A stretch of DNA of 64,000 nucleotides, from contig JAIXZA010000013.1 of NCBI GenBank assembly GCA_027489965.1, forward strand, positions 1-64,000, written 5' to 3'. Shown here piece after piece: positions 16,527 through 26,275 of the stretch. Source of the stretch: Verrucomicrobiaceae bacterium (lineage in GTDB: Bacteria > Verrucomicrobiota > Verrucomicrobiia > Verrucomicrobiales > Verrucomicrobiaceae). Positions within the stretch are counted from its first letter, which is position 1. The number at the start of each line of letters is the position of its first letter. Under the pieces are notes generated by a model. That model searched no databases and was not told the DNA's origin. It saw only the letters and a program-made list of their open reading frames with translations. The translations under genes were made by a program, and so were the position numbers.

Positions 16527-17288
16527 ATGAAGGTTAAAAACAAATTGTTTTTGGCTGTAGTCTTGGTTGGGTCGGCCGCGCTTGGCGGCTGGCTTCTTTC
16601 TGGGCCTTCAGTAAAATCTAAAAGGGCTATGGCAGCACTCGGTGCTGCCAAATCATCTAAGGCTGGGGCATTAGATCGAGATTCAGGTCTAAAGAATAAG
16701 ACCAAGGCCGATGTTCTTCTGAGTGATTGGGCAGTTCTTTCAATTCAACAAAAGCAGGAGCGTTTAGAAACTCATAAAATTCGTGCCACTGACAGTGATG
16801 TGGTTAGACTTTCATTACACGCCCTAACTGATGCCAACAGTGAGGTCCGCAAAGCAGCTGTTTTTTCCACTCGTCACGTTCATACCTCAGAAGTAGAGCC
16901 TGTGCTGCGTGCAGCATTGAATGATGTGGATACTGAAATCCGGCTGCAAGCTATTCATGAGGTCCGTTACAAACCCCAAGCCCTGAAACTTAAGCTGCTG
17001 GGGCCTGCTTTAGCTTCAATTTATAGCGACGTTCGTCAAAACGCTCTCATTGAGCTTTCTCGGGAAAATCCCAAATTGGCAACTCCAGTCATGATGAAGG
17101 GGCTGGATTCAACCGATGAGTCCTACCGTGCCCAAGTGTGGAATGAGATACTTCCCAATGTCCAGGCATTGCGTACGCAACCGTTTGCTTCCAGCGCCGA
17201 GGCTTTGAATTGGTGGGATCTCAATGAACGACGGTATGATGAAAACATGGTCGTACTGGATCCGGGTACGATTCCTGCTTCTAACTAA
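16527..17288 (+). CDS. Membrane-anchored HEAT-repeat-like protein
   Basis: The 253-residue protein has an N-terminal hydrophobic segment (LFLAVVLVGSAALGGWLLSG), probably a signal anchor. A basic, low-complexity linker follows, then alpha-helical repeats of HEAT type: DSDVVRLSLHALTDANSEVR with KAAVF, NDVDTEIRLQAIHEVRYKP, and YSDVRQNALIELSRENPKLA. The repeats occupy about residues 85-210. HEAT repeats form scaffolds for protein or glycan partners, with no enzymatic role implied. The gene begins 41 bp after the preceding secreted protein and is probably co-transcribed. The TTG at 16500 is a possible but less likely start. Confidence 0.65.
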   Translation: MKVKNKLFLAVVLVGSAALGGWLLSGPSVKSKRAMAALGAAKSSKAGALDRDSGLKNKTKADVLLSDWAVLSIQQKQERLETHKIRATDSDVVRLSLHALTDANSEVRKAAVFSTRHVHTSEVEPVLRAALNDVDTEIRLQAIHEVRYKPQALKLKLLGPALASIYSDVRQNALIELSRENPKLATPVMMKGLDSTDESYRAQVWNEILPNVQALRTQPFASSAEALNWWDLNERRYDENMVVLDPGTIPASN

Positions 17289-17470
17289 AATGAAACTTGC
17301 AATACCCAGGTTTAAGTTTGTCCCAAGGCAGGTTTCGTATCATCGATTCAACGTAGATTTTGGAATGGCTGACACCCCCCGGACATCGCTCGTGGGTTTG
17401 ACAAGCTTTTTTCGTCTCTCGGGCTATTCCCCAGATTACGTCGGCATTGAGTCAAAAAATCCATCTCAAA

Positions 17471-19498
17471 ATGAGATCTAGTGGGACAAAGCAAGCTTAT
17501 AGACTCAATTTTGGGGCAAACAGTATGTCATCTTTATGGCTGGCTGTAGCTCTGGTCGTTGCTGTTACATCGAATGCTTTGGTCGCAGCGCCTGCCAATG
17601 ATCACTTTTCAGCAGGGCTGACGCTGATGGGTAGCCCTGCTTCCACCACTGGCACCAACATTCAGGCTACCCGTGAAAGTGGCGAGCCATTCCACGGGCC
17701 TGATGATGATGTGGGAAATTCTGTTTGGTGGCAGTGGACAGCTCCTTCCTCAGGACGCTTTATTTTTAGCACGGCCGGCAGTAATTACGACACGCTACTT
17801 GCGGTATACACCGGTAATTCTGTCTCAAGTCTGACTTTGGTGGGTTCGAATGATGATCGGAATGGCTTTGACACTACCAGTCTGGTGGATTTCCCTGCGC
17901 AGGCGGGCATCATTTACAGGATCGCGGTGGATGGAGCCTATTTCCGCACTGGAAACATCAGCTTAGCGGTGACTGGTCCCTTCTTGCCTCCAGTTAATGA
18001 TAACTTCGCCAATCGTTTCACGCTCCCAGCTACCGCTCCTCTAGTGCAAAATGGAACCACTAGCCTAGCCACTAGGGAGGTAGGAGAGCCTGCCCATTCA
18101 GGCCTGTCATCTGGTGCCAGCAGCATTTGGTGGTCCTGGACTCCGTTGGTATCGGGCAATGTTAATCTTAGCATCACAGGCAGCGGCTTTTTGCCCACGC
18201 TGGGCATTTACACTGGTGCGAGTTTAGATGCGCTTACCCCTTTGACTGCATCCCAACAGTCTATTGGTCAGACCGAGACAGTCTCCTGCGCGGTTGTCGC
18301 GGGTACAACTTATGCCCTGGCCGCCGATGCGGCCTCTGGATTAAGTGGTGATGTTACCTTGAATATCAGCGCCATCGTTGAAATCCCCGTGAATGATGAT
18401 TTCGACAATCGCTTAACGATTGTCGGAAGCGCAGTTCAGACAGCGACAACGGTTGGTGCCACTTTGCAAAGCGGGGAAGTGTTGGAAAACTTCAGCCATG
18501 GAAACACTCTTTGGTGGACGTTTACGGCCCCATCCACCGGACGGTGGCGCCTGGATGCTTCTGCTAGCGAAGTTATTCCATTTGTCGCTCTATACTCAGG
18601 CACAAGTATTGGGTCTCTCTCTCGCATTGCTCGCATGACATCCTTCACTGCGGGAGGTGCCACCGAATTGGTCTTTTCCGCGAATCAGGGTCAGGTGTTT
18701 CAGATAGCCGTTTCATCATTAAGTGAATTCTTTTCCACGACCAATGTTGCGGGAGGTGTTCAATTCACTCTGCAGTCGGAAGGTGCTGCTCCATCCAATG
18801 ATGCATTTGCTAACTCCCGCAGGATTTTCACGTCTGGGACGCACATAGGCAATAACAGGCGCGCTGAAACTGGACCGCAGTCAGGGGAGGCGGCCGTCAG
18901 TGATTCCCAACTTTCCGATATTGGCGGTAGTTCAGTGTGGTGGCGTTGGACAGCGCCTTCGGGGGTTTCCACTGTTACACTTGACACTATCGGAAGCGAT
19001 TTCGATACGGTTCTCGTGGTTTACTCGGGTTCCAGTCTTGGAGCCCTAACAGTCGTCGCTGTTAATGATGAGTCTAGCAGCACTCTCGGGCAGAGTGAGG
19101 TGGTCTTTAAGGCTGTGCCTGGCATTACCTACCACTTTTCGGTGAATGGTTTTTTGGGTGCCCAGGGTAATATTCAATTGACGCTTACTGGCGGTGGATT
19201 CGTTCTTGAAGAGGAACTGGCTGCGGCTGCTTTTAAGTCGCAAATCCTTCCGTTTGGCAATGATCGTTACGTTGCTGTGAGCTACACTCGAAAGACTGGG
19301 AAGGGGATAAATTACTTGCTGGAAGTATCTGACAACCTGATCGTCTGGGACCGAACGGAAGCGCAGGTGGAAATGGTTGGTCTGCCACAAAGCCTTGAGG
19401 GTGGCGCTTCGGAACGTGTGACGTATCGTTTGAAGACAGCTGTGACTCATGTTTTCAAAAAGTATTTCCGACTGTTTGTCACTCAGGCCACGCCTTAA
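17471..19498 (+). CDS. Secreted protein with four pre-peptidase-like beta domains
   Basis: The 675-residue product carries a signal peptide (LWLAVALVVAVTSNALVAAP) and four tandem domains of about 130-150 residues. Each opens with a variant of P-x-NDxFAN (PANDHFSAG, PVNDNFANR, PVNDDFDNR, PSNDAFANS). Each passes through a GEP/GE segment and S-x-WWxWTAP (SVWWQWTAP, SIWWSWTPL, TLWWTFTAP, SVWWRWTAP), and ends near LAVYTG and NDD. This is the pre-peptidase/P-domain-like sandwich often found in large secreted proteins of Verrucomicrobia and Planctomycetes. A last segment (FKSQILPFGNDRYVAVSYT to the end) resembles the family's terminal module. No protease domain is present, so it is probably a structural or matrix protein. 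ATGs at 17471 and 17525 both precede the signal peptide; I chose 17471. Confidence 0.75.
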   Translation: MRSSGTKQAYRLNFGANSMSSLWLAVALVVAVTSNALVAAPANDHFSAGLTLMGSPASTTGTNIQATRESGEPFHGPDDDVGNSVWWQWTAPSSGRFIFSTAGSNYDTLLAVYTGNSVSSLTLVGSNDDRNGFDTTSLVDFPAQAGIIYRIAVDGAYFRTGNISLAVTGPFLPPVNDNFANRFTLPATAPLVQNGTTSLATREVGEPAHSGLSSGASSIWWSWTPLVSGNVNLSITGSGFLPTLGIYTGASLDALTPLTASQQSIGQTETVSCAVVAGTTYALAADAASGLSGDVTLNISAIVEIPVNDDFDNRLTIVGSAVQTATTVGATLQSGEVLENFSHGNTLWWTFTAPSTGRWRLDASASEVIPFVALYSGTSIGSLSRIARMTSFTAGGATELVFSANQGQVFQIAVSSLSEFFSTTNVAGGVQFTLQSEGAAPSNDAFANSRRIFTSGTHIGNNRRAETGPQSGEAAVSDSQLSDIGGSSVWWRWTAPSGVSTVTLDTIGSDFDTVLVVYSGSSLGALTVVAVNDESSSTLGQSEVVFKAVPGITYHFSVNGFLGAQGNIQLTLTGGGFVLEEELAAAAFKSQILPFGNDRYVAVSYTRKTGKGINYLLEVSDNLIVWDRTEAQVEMVGLPQSLEGGASERVTYRLKTAVTHVFKKYFRLFVTQATP

Positions 19499-19604
19499 CT
19501 TGAATCAGATGCTTTGATGTCTAGAGTGAAGAAATCGGTTTTATCTTGGTGAGTTCGGTCACTTGACCGCCTCATGGCAACTCATACGTTCTCCCCCACA
19601 TTAC

Positions 19605-20804
19605 ATGCGCGTCTCTTGGGTGTTTCCCCATTTTCATCCAGTTCTTGCAGGTGCTGCAGAAAGATTCCGCCGTTATGCACCACACTTTGGGAAACGTGGG
19701 CTGGCTGTTGACGTCATGACCGCGCGGGATCCCTCAAATCTTCCTGATTTTGAGTTGCTCGAAGGCGGATTGCCAGTGCGACGTTTTGAGGTTTCCTCGG
19801 ATCCTCGAACGAGAGATCAAAAGCTTTACGAACAGGTTGCCAACCAACTTGCCGCGGACTCTGGAAGCGGGATTGTTCAGACGATCAAAACAGAACGGAA
19901 TTTGCTGCCTGCTCTGAGGCGCATCAGGGCATCTGGTCGCCATCTGGTTCAGGTGTGTACGATGGTCGAGCCTGGGTTGGAAGACATTCGTGGTTTAGCA
20001 AGGTTGAAGCGGCAGATCTCCACGTATCTTACCCTGCGTCCGTATTCAGCGGTCGTGACCAGTTCCCGCGTGATGGCAGACTGGCATCGGCAGTTTGGCG
20101 TGCCAGAGCATAAAATGCATATTATTTCCAATGGCGTGGATACCATTCGCTTTCGACCCGCTGAGGATGCTTCGGAGCGTGATAAGTGTCGAGAGGCCTT
20201 AGGGGTCTCCAAGGCTGATTTTGTTGTGCTCGTAGCCGGTCATCTGATTCCGCGCAAGCGGCCACATCTGGTTGTGGAAGCTTGGCGTGCAGTGACTGCG
20301 GCCTATCCGTCAGCCGTCCTTTTGCTCGCTGGTTCTGCTAAACGACCGACGGTGCGCTCGTTCGAAGAGGAGCAAGACATTGCTTCCTATCAGCAGTCTG
20401 TTTTTGATTCGATCAATGCCCAAGGGGCTAACGTGCGCTGGTTGGGTGAGCGTAGTGATATGGAAGTGCTCTACCGAGCTGCAGATGTTTTTGCTTTTCC
20501 CACCGAGCAGGAAGGTTTTGGCAATGTCATCCTAGAGGCCATGTCCTCCAGACTTCCAGTGATTTGCGCCGAATTTCGTGGCTTTCCCAAGGCAGAGATC
20601 GGAGGAGTGGTTGCCCTAGTTCAGGGGGACACGGTTGAAGCTTGGGCTGAGGCTCTGCTTAAACTGGCTCGCGAACCGATCCTGGCTGAGCACTTGGGCA
20701 TGAACGGATATGCTTTAGTATCGCGGAAGTTCACTCTTGATCTCGTCATCTCACAGTTCCAACAAGTTTACCAAGGAGTTCTAAAGAAGCCCATTTCACA
20801 TTGA
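19605..20804 (+). CDS. Glycosyltransferase family 4 protein
   Basis: The 399-residue protein has the GT-B fold of GT4 enzymes, which use nucleotide-sugar donors with retention of configuration. The N-terminal half holds the acceptor loop MRVSWVFPHFHPVLAGAAER. The C-terminal half holds VVLVAGHLIPRKRPHLVVEA and the E-x7-E donor site PTEQEGFGNVILEAMSSRLP. Length is normal. I chose the ATG at 19605 as it begins right at the first strand. The gene starts a plus-strand run of glycan genes (this enzyme, an acyltransferase and two methyltransferases), presumably acting on the EPS repeat unit. Donor and linkage are unknown. Confidence 0.9.
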   Translation: MRVSWVFPHFHPVLAGAAERFRRYAPHFGKRGLAVDVMTARDPSNLPDFELLEGGLPVRRFEVSSDPRTRDQKLYEQVANQLAADSGSGIVQTIKTERNLLPALRRIRASGRHLVQVCTMVEPGLEDIRGLARLKRQISTYLTLRPYSAVVTSSRVMADWHRQFGVPEHKMHIISNGVDTIRFRPAEDASERDKCREALGVSKADFVVLVAGHLIPRKRPHLVVEAWRAVTAAYPSAVLLLAGSAKRPTVRSFEEEQDIASYQQSVFDSINAQGANVRWLGERSDMEVLYRAADVFAFPTEQEGFGNVILEAMSSRLPVICAEFRGFPKAEIGGVVALVQGDTVEAWAEALLKLAREPILAEHLGMNGYALVSRKFTLDLVISQFQQVYQGVLKKPISH

Positions 20805-20830
20805 GCGTATTCTAGAGACTTTATCTCACT

Positions 20831-21934
20831 ATGAAATCTTCCTCAGGCAAGCATTACGTGGCGTTGGATCATGTCCGAGCTCTAGCGGCTTTTATGGTTT
20901 TTCACTGGCATTTCGCACATGCCGCTGGGCAGCGTGGGTACCCCATTCCTATAGAATACGTGCCTTCCATCATTCCCTTTGGTCTTTTTGACGAAGGGCA
21001 TACTGGGGTGGCTCTTTTTATGACATTGAGCGGCTACCTTTTTGCTAAATTATTGGATGGCAAAGAGGTGCATTTTGGCGCGTTTTTGAACAATCGCTTC
21101 TGGAGACTTTTTCCGCTGCTGCTGTTTGTTTTCCTCATTGTTGGAGCACGCAAGCTGCTGAGCGGGGAGCCAATGGTGGAGTATTGGAAAAATCTGGCTG
21201 CGGGTTTTATTCTACCCACGTGGCCGAATGGGGGGTGGTCGGTGGCAGTGGAACTTCACTTCTACATTTTGCTGCCTTTGTTGCTGCGATTGGCCTCTTC
21301 GAGTGACGCGCGTTTGCTGATGCTTCTACTGGCAGCTATTCTTCTGCGAACGGTGATTTATGCTGTCCTGGGGGAGGTGCAGACTGCCGCTTACTGGAGT
21401 ATTGTCGGTAGGATTGATCAATTTGTGCTGGGTATGTTCTTCTTCCAAGCGCGTGACCTTGTTACAGGGAAACATGCTCGTGTGCTGTTTGGTGCGGCAC
21501 TGTTCCTTGTGTTTTATTGGTGGTTTGACAGAGCGGGCGGCTTTTACCAGATGGGTGGCTACCCTTCAGTCTCACCGCTGTGGATTGTGCTTCCAAGTAT
21601 TGAGGGACTTGGTTATGCTGCGCTTATCGCGTGGTATGATACCTCGTTCAAACACAATACTGGTAAGCTTTCCCGCGCAGTCGCCTATTATGGAACGGTG
21701 TCCTTTTCAATCTATCTTCTGCATTTCTTTTTTGTTAACTATGCCGTCCGATTTGTGGAACGTTTCTTCATGCACATCACCAATTACTATGCTGCTTTTG
21801 CCTGGTCTGTGTTGTTTTTTGTGCTCATGGTTGTGCCCGCTACTCTCACATTCCGCTTCATTGAGATGCCTTTTCTGAAGTTGAGGCGCAATTACCTTCG
21901 TCCTCCTTCGGGTGCACCAAAACAAAGGGATTGA
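20831..21934 (+). CDS. Acyltransferase 3 family protein
   Basis: This is the second acyltransferase-3 protein in the locus, 367 residues, with about ten membrane segments. Recognisable blocks are YVALDHVRALAAFMVFHWHF (RA-LAA and the essential histidine), GHTGVALFMTLSGYLFAKLL, FLNNRFWRLFPLLLFV, GGWSVAVELHFYILLPLLL and FSIYLLHFFFVNYAV, ending FIEMPFLKLRR. It probably acetylates a sugar of the polymer or its lipid-linked precursor. It lies 26 bp after the GT4 gene and is likely in the same transcript. Its sequence differs clearly from the enzyme at 7943-9013, so the two are not a recent duplication. Confidence 0.88.
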   Translation: MKSSSGKHYVALDHVRALAAFMVFHWHFAHAAGQRGYPIPIEYVPSIIPFGLFDEGHTGVALFMTLSGYLFAKLLDGKEVHFGAFLNNRFWRLFPLLLFVFLIVGARKLLSGEPMVEYWKNLAAGFILPTWPNGGWSVAVELHFYILLPLLLRLASSSDARLLMLLLAAILLRTVIYAVLGEVQTAAYWSIVGRIDQFVLGMFFFQARDLVTGKHARVLFGAALFLVFYWWFDRAGGFYQMGGYPSVSPLWIVLPSIEGLGYAALIAWYDTSFKHNTGKLSRAVAYYGTVSFSIYLLHFFFVNYAVRFVERFFMHITNYYAAFAWSVLFFVLMVVPATLTFRFIEMPFLKLRRNYLRPPSGAPKQRD

Positions 21935-22000
21935 GTGCGTTTTTTAGATGCCGGAATTTGTTTGCATAACGCTCACTGAGCACGTAGAGAACGAGACTCT

Positions 22001-22699
22001 ATGTTGAACCTTTTGCAGGCTATTTTAACCCATTCAGAGGAAGGCTTGCGCCGAGCTGTTCGTCAGTTGCGCAGAGTCCCTCTTGATCTCATTTATAAAC
22101 GTTACTCGGATCTCACGATGATCCGCCGCCCGACTTATATTGATAATCTGGAGTTGGTTCGCAAAGCGGTACCTATTTCGGGATGTGTGGTGGAGTGTGG
22201 TGTTTGGCGCGGAGGTATGAGTGCCGGAATGGCTGAAATATTGGGCACTAATAGAAACTACTTTTTAGTGGATAGTTTTGAAGGCCTTCCAGCTCCCAAG
22301 GAACTGGACGGTCAGGCTGCTGTGGATTGGCAGAAAGACGTGACCTCTCCAGGTTATCACAATAATTGTAGTGCCGAAGAAGCCTTCGCCAAAGAGGCTA
22401 TGGCCCGCGTCTCATGCACAAGTTATCGTCTGATTCGTGGGTGGTTTGAGAACACTGTCCCTCACTTGACGTTTGACGAACCCATTGCCTTGTTGCGGTT
22501 AGACGGAGATTGGTATGAATCTACAATGACATGCCTGACCCACCTCTATGATAAAGTGGCTAAGGGAGGCGTGATTATCATTGATGATTATTTTGCTTGG
22601 GATGGTTGTTCACGTGCAGTTCATGATTTTCTTAGCCAAAGATCTGCGCTCGAGCGCTTACGCACGCATGGCAATGTGTGCTACATGATCAAGGCATGA
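22001..22699 (+). CDS. TylF/MycF-type sugar O-methyltransferase
   Basis: The 232-residue protein belongs to the macrocin O-methyltransferase (TylF) family, which methylates hydroxyls on sugars using S-adenosylmethionine and Mg2+. Visible marks are VVECGVWRGGMSAGMAEIL (SAM-binding loop), NYFLVDSFEGLPAPKELDG, and LLRLDGDWYESTMTCLTHLY with the following GGVIIIDDYFAWDGC, which carry the metal-binding aspartates. Length is typical. It most likely caps or decorates a sugar in the EPS; Wzt-type exporters often recognise such a methylated chain end, which would link it to the ABC exporter at 11947-14025 (inference). The gene follows the acyltransferase by 66 bp. Confidence 0.92.
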   Translation: MLNLLQAILTHSEEGLRRAVRQLRRVPLDLIYKRYSDLTMIRRPTYIDNLELVRKAVPISGCVVECGVWRGGMSAGMAEILGTNRNYFLVDSFEGLPAPKELDGQAAVDWQKDVTSPGYHNNCSAEEAFAKEAMARVSCTSYRLIRGWFENTVPHLTFDEPIALLRLDGDWYESTMTCLTHLYDKVAKGGVIIIDDYFAWDGCSRAVHDFLSQRSALERLRTHGNVCYMIKA

Positions 22700-22776
22700 A
22701 CTTGAAGGGCTTCGCTGTCATTAAAGGATGGACGAAGACAAGGTCTGCTTGGTAACTTAAACTCCAACGTCAAACG

Positions 22777-23496
22777 ATGTTCTCCCTGATTACTTGGATT
22801 AAATCTCAGGATTTCTGTCCCAGCCGTGCTGGCATGTTAGTCAACTCCTCTTATTTGATTAGGCGTGAACTGGCCAGCTCACTCAAGCGGTGGTCACACG
22901 AGATGCGCGGTACGATGCTGGATTTCGGATGTGGGAGCATGCCCTACCGTTCACTTTTCAAAGTAGAGAAATACCTTGGACTGGAAATTGTGGCTGAGGG
23001 ACATCCATTACGCAACGAAAATGCCACCCTCGGGTACAGTGGTGACAGAATTCCTTTAGACGATGCTACAGTGGACTGCATTTTGATGACGGAAGTTCTT
23101 GAGCACGTTTTTAATCCCGAACATGTTCTGAGGGATTTCAATCGTGTGCTCAAATCAGGCGGTATCGTGCTCATTACCTGCCCATTTGTCTGGCCACTTC
23201 ATGAGGAGCCGTATGATTATGCGCGCTACACGCCGTTTGCTTTGCGGTATTTATCAGAGTCTGCTGGTTTCCAGGTTGTTGCGCATGAGAAGCTTGGTTG
23301 CTGGTTTCTGGCTTTGGCTCAACTATTGCTTGCTTATTTCACACAGACGATGGTGCCATCCGGCTATCGGATGAATCGGCTTATCAAGAGTTTTTGGTGC
23401 GTTCTTATCAATCCTTTGGCTCTTATGATGGCGAGACTCCTGCCGTATAGTAATCGATTGTATCTTAGCAACTTTCTTGTCCTGAGAAAAATTTGA
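22777..23496 (+). CDS. Class I SAM-dependent methyltransferase
   Basis: The 239-residue protein has the standard methyltransferase order. Motif I is MLDFGCGSMPYRSLF near residue 46, then the acidic motif YLGLEIV, and VDCILMTEVLEHVFNP followed by VLRDFNRVLKSGG near residues 105-130. A hydrophobic stretch (FLALAQLLLAYFTQTM) and another near the C-terminus suggest membrane association. The target cannot be read from the sequence; small molecules, lipid carriers or sugars are possible. It is the last gene of the plus-strand run starting at 19605. No gene is seen in the 208 bp that follow it. Confidence 0.85.
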   Translation: MFSLITWIKSQDFCPSRAGMLVNSSYLIRRELASSLKRWSHEMRGTMLDFGCGSMPYRSLFKVEKYLGLEIVAEGHPLRNENATLGYSGDRIPLDDATVDCILMTEVLEHVFNPEHVLRDFNRVLKSGGIVLITCPFVWPLHEEPYDYARYTPFALRYLSESAGFQVVAHEKLGCWFLALAQLLLAYFTQTMVPSGYRMNRLIKSFWCVLINPLALMMARLLPYSNRLYLSNFLVLRKI

Positions 23497-23704
23497 GGTG
23501 GCTTCGAGAATCAGAGATCTGTAAGATTGGTTTCTTAGTTGGACGCAATGCCGCTGTCATGAACTAAAGAAACGATGGAAGTTCTGTCGATTTTTTGAAT
23601 TTGAGGACAGTTCAATTTCAGTTCAGAACTTTCCGAGGAGTCAGCTTTAGCACCTCTGCAAGCGTGCCGTTTTTGTCCAATGTTTAAATGGAAAAGGCTG
23701 GCTT

Positions 23705-24898
23705 TTAATTATTACTATTTTGGGCAAGGCTAATCAACTCTTGGGCGAAGTCTTGCTCTGGGTGCTTTGAAATGATTTGACGAATGTGGACGGCAGCAGC
23801 AGTGGCCACAGCGGGCCAGTTGGCACGGTCATTCCATGACCGTTCTAAGACTGCGTCAAAGAAGGCCTCACCGATGCCGTCAGCAACATAGCCCGACTTG
23901 CCGTCTTCCATCACCTCGGCTGTGCCGCCGGCAGGCTGGGCTATCACCAGTCTTCCTAGCCACATGGCCTCGACAACGGTCAAAGGTAAGCCTTCATGGC
24001 GGGATGGCACTAACAAGGCGTCATGCTCAGCCCATAGTGCACGAATATCACTGGTCTGCCCTCGAAAGATAATGCGGTCCTTCAGCCCATGCTGGGCCAC
24101 CAAAGCAATTAGGCGTTCTTCGCTGCTGCCTGAGCCGTAAATGGACACTGTCCAGTTGCGCGCCCGCCATTTCGGCATCGCTAGAACTTTCACGAGGATG
24201 TCATGGCCCTTGGTTCTTGGGTGCAGCCTTGCTGGCATGGCAAAACGCGCTTGTCTGTGATTATCTTCCGGGCTTGGAAGTGAGTTTTGTTCCCATGGCA
24301 ACGGGTCACCACTGACAAGATAAGGATTGCGTGCAATATGAGCTCTGGGGATCTGATACGCTAACTGCGTCTGCAGTAAATCCAGGTTGTGTTGGGAAAC
24401 TGCCCAGAAGCGCCGTGTCTTTGACAATAGCCTGATCATTAGTGCCGCAACGGCATCGTCTGGCCAATGATCAGGTGAAACGAGGTGAGTAACCGCTGCG
24501 TGGGGAATACCGCTCACGTGAATGGTTTCAAGTAGATCGAGTCCATCTAGCGAGGTGCCAGAACTAAAAAAAACAAAATTTGGGCGCACTTTTTTGAGAC
24601 CTCTCCGCAGCCTGCCAATGGGGGAAAATCTGCTGGGTATAAGGCGGGAGAGAAGCCTCCGTAGCAGGCCGTTGCCCGTGGCTAATGGTCGATGTTCCAC
24701 TCCTGCCTGTCGAAGTTGATCCAATCGTCTTTTTGAAGAAGCTGGCCAGTTGGTGAAGGCACATACTTCGTGGCCGAGTGTTTTCAGTACGATGGCTGAC
24801 TGGATCCACAGTTCCTCGCTGCCGCCGCCGCCTTTGTTTGCGGATACCATGACAAATCTCAGAGATTGGCTGCTAATGGAGTTGGGTGCTTGAGACAT
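23705..24898 (-). CDS. Glycosyltransferase family 4 protein
   Basis: The 397-residue GT-B enzyme has a glycine-rich N-terminal loop (FVMVSANKGGGGSEELW), the donor-domain segments FAMPARLHPRTKGHDILV and IIFRGQTSDIRALWAEHDAL, and the E-x7-E site PSRHEGLPLTVVEAMWLGRL. The start at 24898 (MSQAPNSISSQ) leaves a short leader before the first strand; the frame is open to 24952. It is transcribed opposite to the adjacent plus-strand run and follows the EEP gene on the minus strand with a 159-bp gap. Donor sugar and linkage are unknown. Confidence 0.88.
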   Translation of the reverse strand: MSQAPNSISSQSLRFVMVSANKGGGGSEELWIQSAIVLKTLGHEVCAFTNWPASSKRRLDQLRQAGVEHRPLATGNGLLRRLLSRLIPSRFSPIGRLRRGLKKVRPNFVFFSSGTSLDGLDLLETIHVSGIPHAAVTHLVSPDHWPDDAVAALMIRLLSKTRRFWAVSQHNLDLLQTQLAYQIPRAHIARNPYLVSGDPLPWEQNSLPSPEDNHRQARFAMPARLHPRTKGHDILVKVLAMPKWRARNWTVSIYGSGSSEERLIALVAQHGLKDRIIFRGQTSDIRALWAEHDALLVPSRHEGLPLTVVEAMWLGRLVIAQPAGGTAEVMEDGKSGYVADGIGEAFFDAVLERSWNDRANWPAVATAAAVHIRQIISKHPEQDFAQELISLAQNSNN

Positions 24899-25057
24899 AG
24901 AGAAGTCGTTAGGCGTAGCGTATGGAGGCCTTTTCACATTCATTCTTTGCAATGACCCGTGAAATGGGAAAGCCCAGATAGAGGCAACGTTGGATTGGAA
25001 ATTTGGTGTGCTGATTGCTGATTGGAATTCTTCTTTGGGTCTCCAGTTTACGCTGGA

Positions 25058-26275
25058 TCAATATCGTGGATGAATTTCCGCGCACACTGGTAGGTGCTGC
25101 ATCTGGCCGGATCTCATTTGACGCCACTCCTGCACATGCGCGTCCTTGCTGACAAGCAGATGGTCTAGTCGAACCCATGGCGAGATAAAGTCAGGCAGCC
25201 AAGCAATGTCACTCGGGAAGGTGGTACCGAAACCATGGCCGGCCTCGGTAAAGCAATCCTTGAGAGAGCGGCAAAGCGCCCTGTAACCACCTCCCCATGG
25301 AGGACAGTTTAAGTCACCGCCCACGATGACTAGGTTTGGCTCATGCTCCACTAATGACGCAATTTGCCCAAGAGCATAAGCTCGGTCGCGCCACGGCAGA
25401 GTTCGTTGTTGGTGAAGATCGCTTATTCCGGGACTTGTCCAATGAATTAGACCGAGCATACAAGCGCCGCCAGCATTCCATTTGAGGAGGTCGCGCGGGC
25501 TTGGCATATGAACGTTGAACACAGTCACCCTTCTTCCAAACACAAGCATGCGGTGACGGTATGCGCATGTTTTCTCTCTCCCGTTCACCGTCATGCTCAC
25601 CACCGGTGGACCGGATTCCTGCAAGGGATGCTTGCTCAGTACAGCAAACTCACCTTTCTCTTCACGAAACGGAAATGGAACCAGTTCAGGGGCTAAATCT
25701 TTGCGCTTTAGCCAACCGCGTGCCTCTTGCAGCAGGATGATATCAGGATTCATTTCATCGAGAAGACTGACGAAATCAACATGGTGCGACTGGCCAACAT
25801 TAAACGACATCACACGAAAATTGTCCAAAGCCGTTAGCGGCGCTGTTGGGGTCGCCTGTCCGCTGCCGTATTGAGTTAGAACGTGCATGAAGAAATAGCA
25901 GGCAGTGCCAAGGGTCAAGATGCTGGCATGCAGGCGACTGAAAAAAAGCAGGATGGGTAACACGACGAGCACTGGTAACAGAGGCACCCAGATTGGTAGG
26001 TAGGAGAGCGTCGTGAGAAATAGGTTCTGCTCTGTTTCGCTTTCTAGACACAGTCCTAGCCACACCAGTGCTGCGCTGATTAACAGGCCTGCCATGATGA
26101 ATAAACGCTTTAGCCATATGAATGCGCTAAAGATCGTGACCAATTCTCGAGGTGAACGCAGCTGGCTATGGCCTCGACGTCGGGAAGAACGCCGGCGATG
26201 CTTCCAACGGAACAACGCCGGCGTTCGGGTTCTAAGAGGTTGGTCTAGGGGGTCCGTTGAACTGGGTTCATTCAC
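25058..26275 (-). CDS. Membrane-anchored endonuclease/exonuclease/phosphatase family protein
   Basis: The 405-residue protein starts with a basic cytoplasmic tail of about 55 residues (KHRRRSSRRRGHS) and three hydrophobic segments up to about residue 135. An EEP domain then begins at FRVMSFNVGQSHHVDFVSLL. Catalytic blocks are PDIILLQEARG (metal-binding glutamate), TVFNVHMPSP, VIVGGDLNCPPWGGGY and the ending LDHLLVSKDAHV. EEP enzymes cleave phosphodiesters or phosphomonoesters, including nucleic acids, inositol phosphates and lipid-linked phosphates. In this setting a lipid or sugar phosphate is at least as likely as DNA. The start is a GTG that overlaps the stop of the small membrane protein gene by 8 bp, so the two are translationally coupled. 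Confidence 0.82.
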   Translation of the reverse strand: MNEPSSTDPLDQPLRTRTPALFRWKHRRRSSRRRGHSQLRSPRELVTIFSAFIWLKRLFIMAGLLISAALVWLGLCLESETEQNLFLTTLSYLPIWVPLLPVLVVLPILLFFSRLHASILTLGTACYFFMHVLTQYGSGQATPTAPLTALDNFRVMSFNVGQSHHVDFVSLLDEMNPDIILLQEARGWLKRKDLAPELVPFPFREEKGEFAVLSKHPLQESGPPVVSMTVNGREKTCAYRHRMLVFGRRVTVFNVHMPSPRDLLKWNAGGACMLGLIHWTSPGISDLHQQRTLPWRDRAYALGQIASLVEHEPNLVIVGGDLNCPPWGGGYRALCRSLKDCFTEAGHGFGTTFPSDIAWLPDFISPWVRLDHLLVSKDAHVQEWRQMRSGQMQHLPVCAEIHPRY

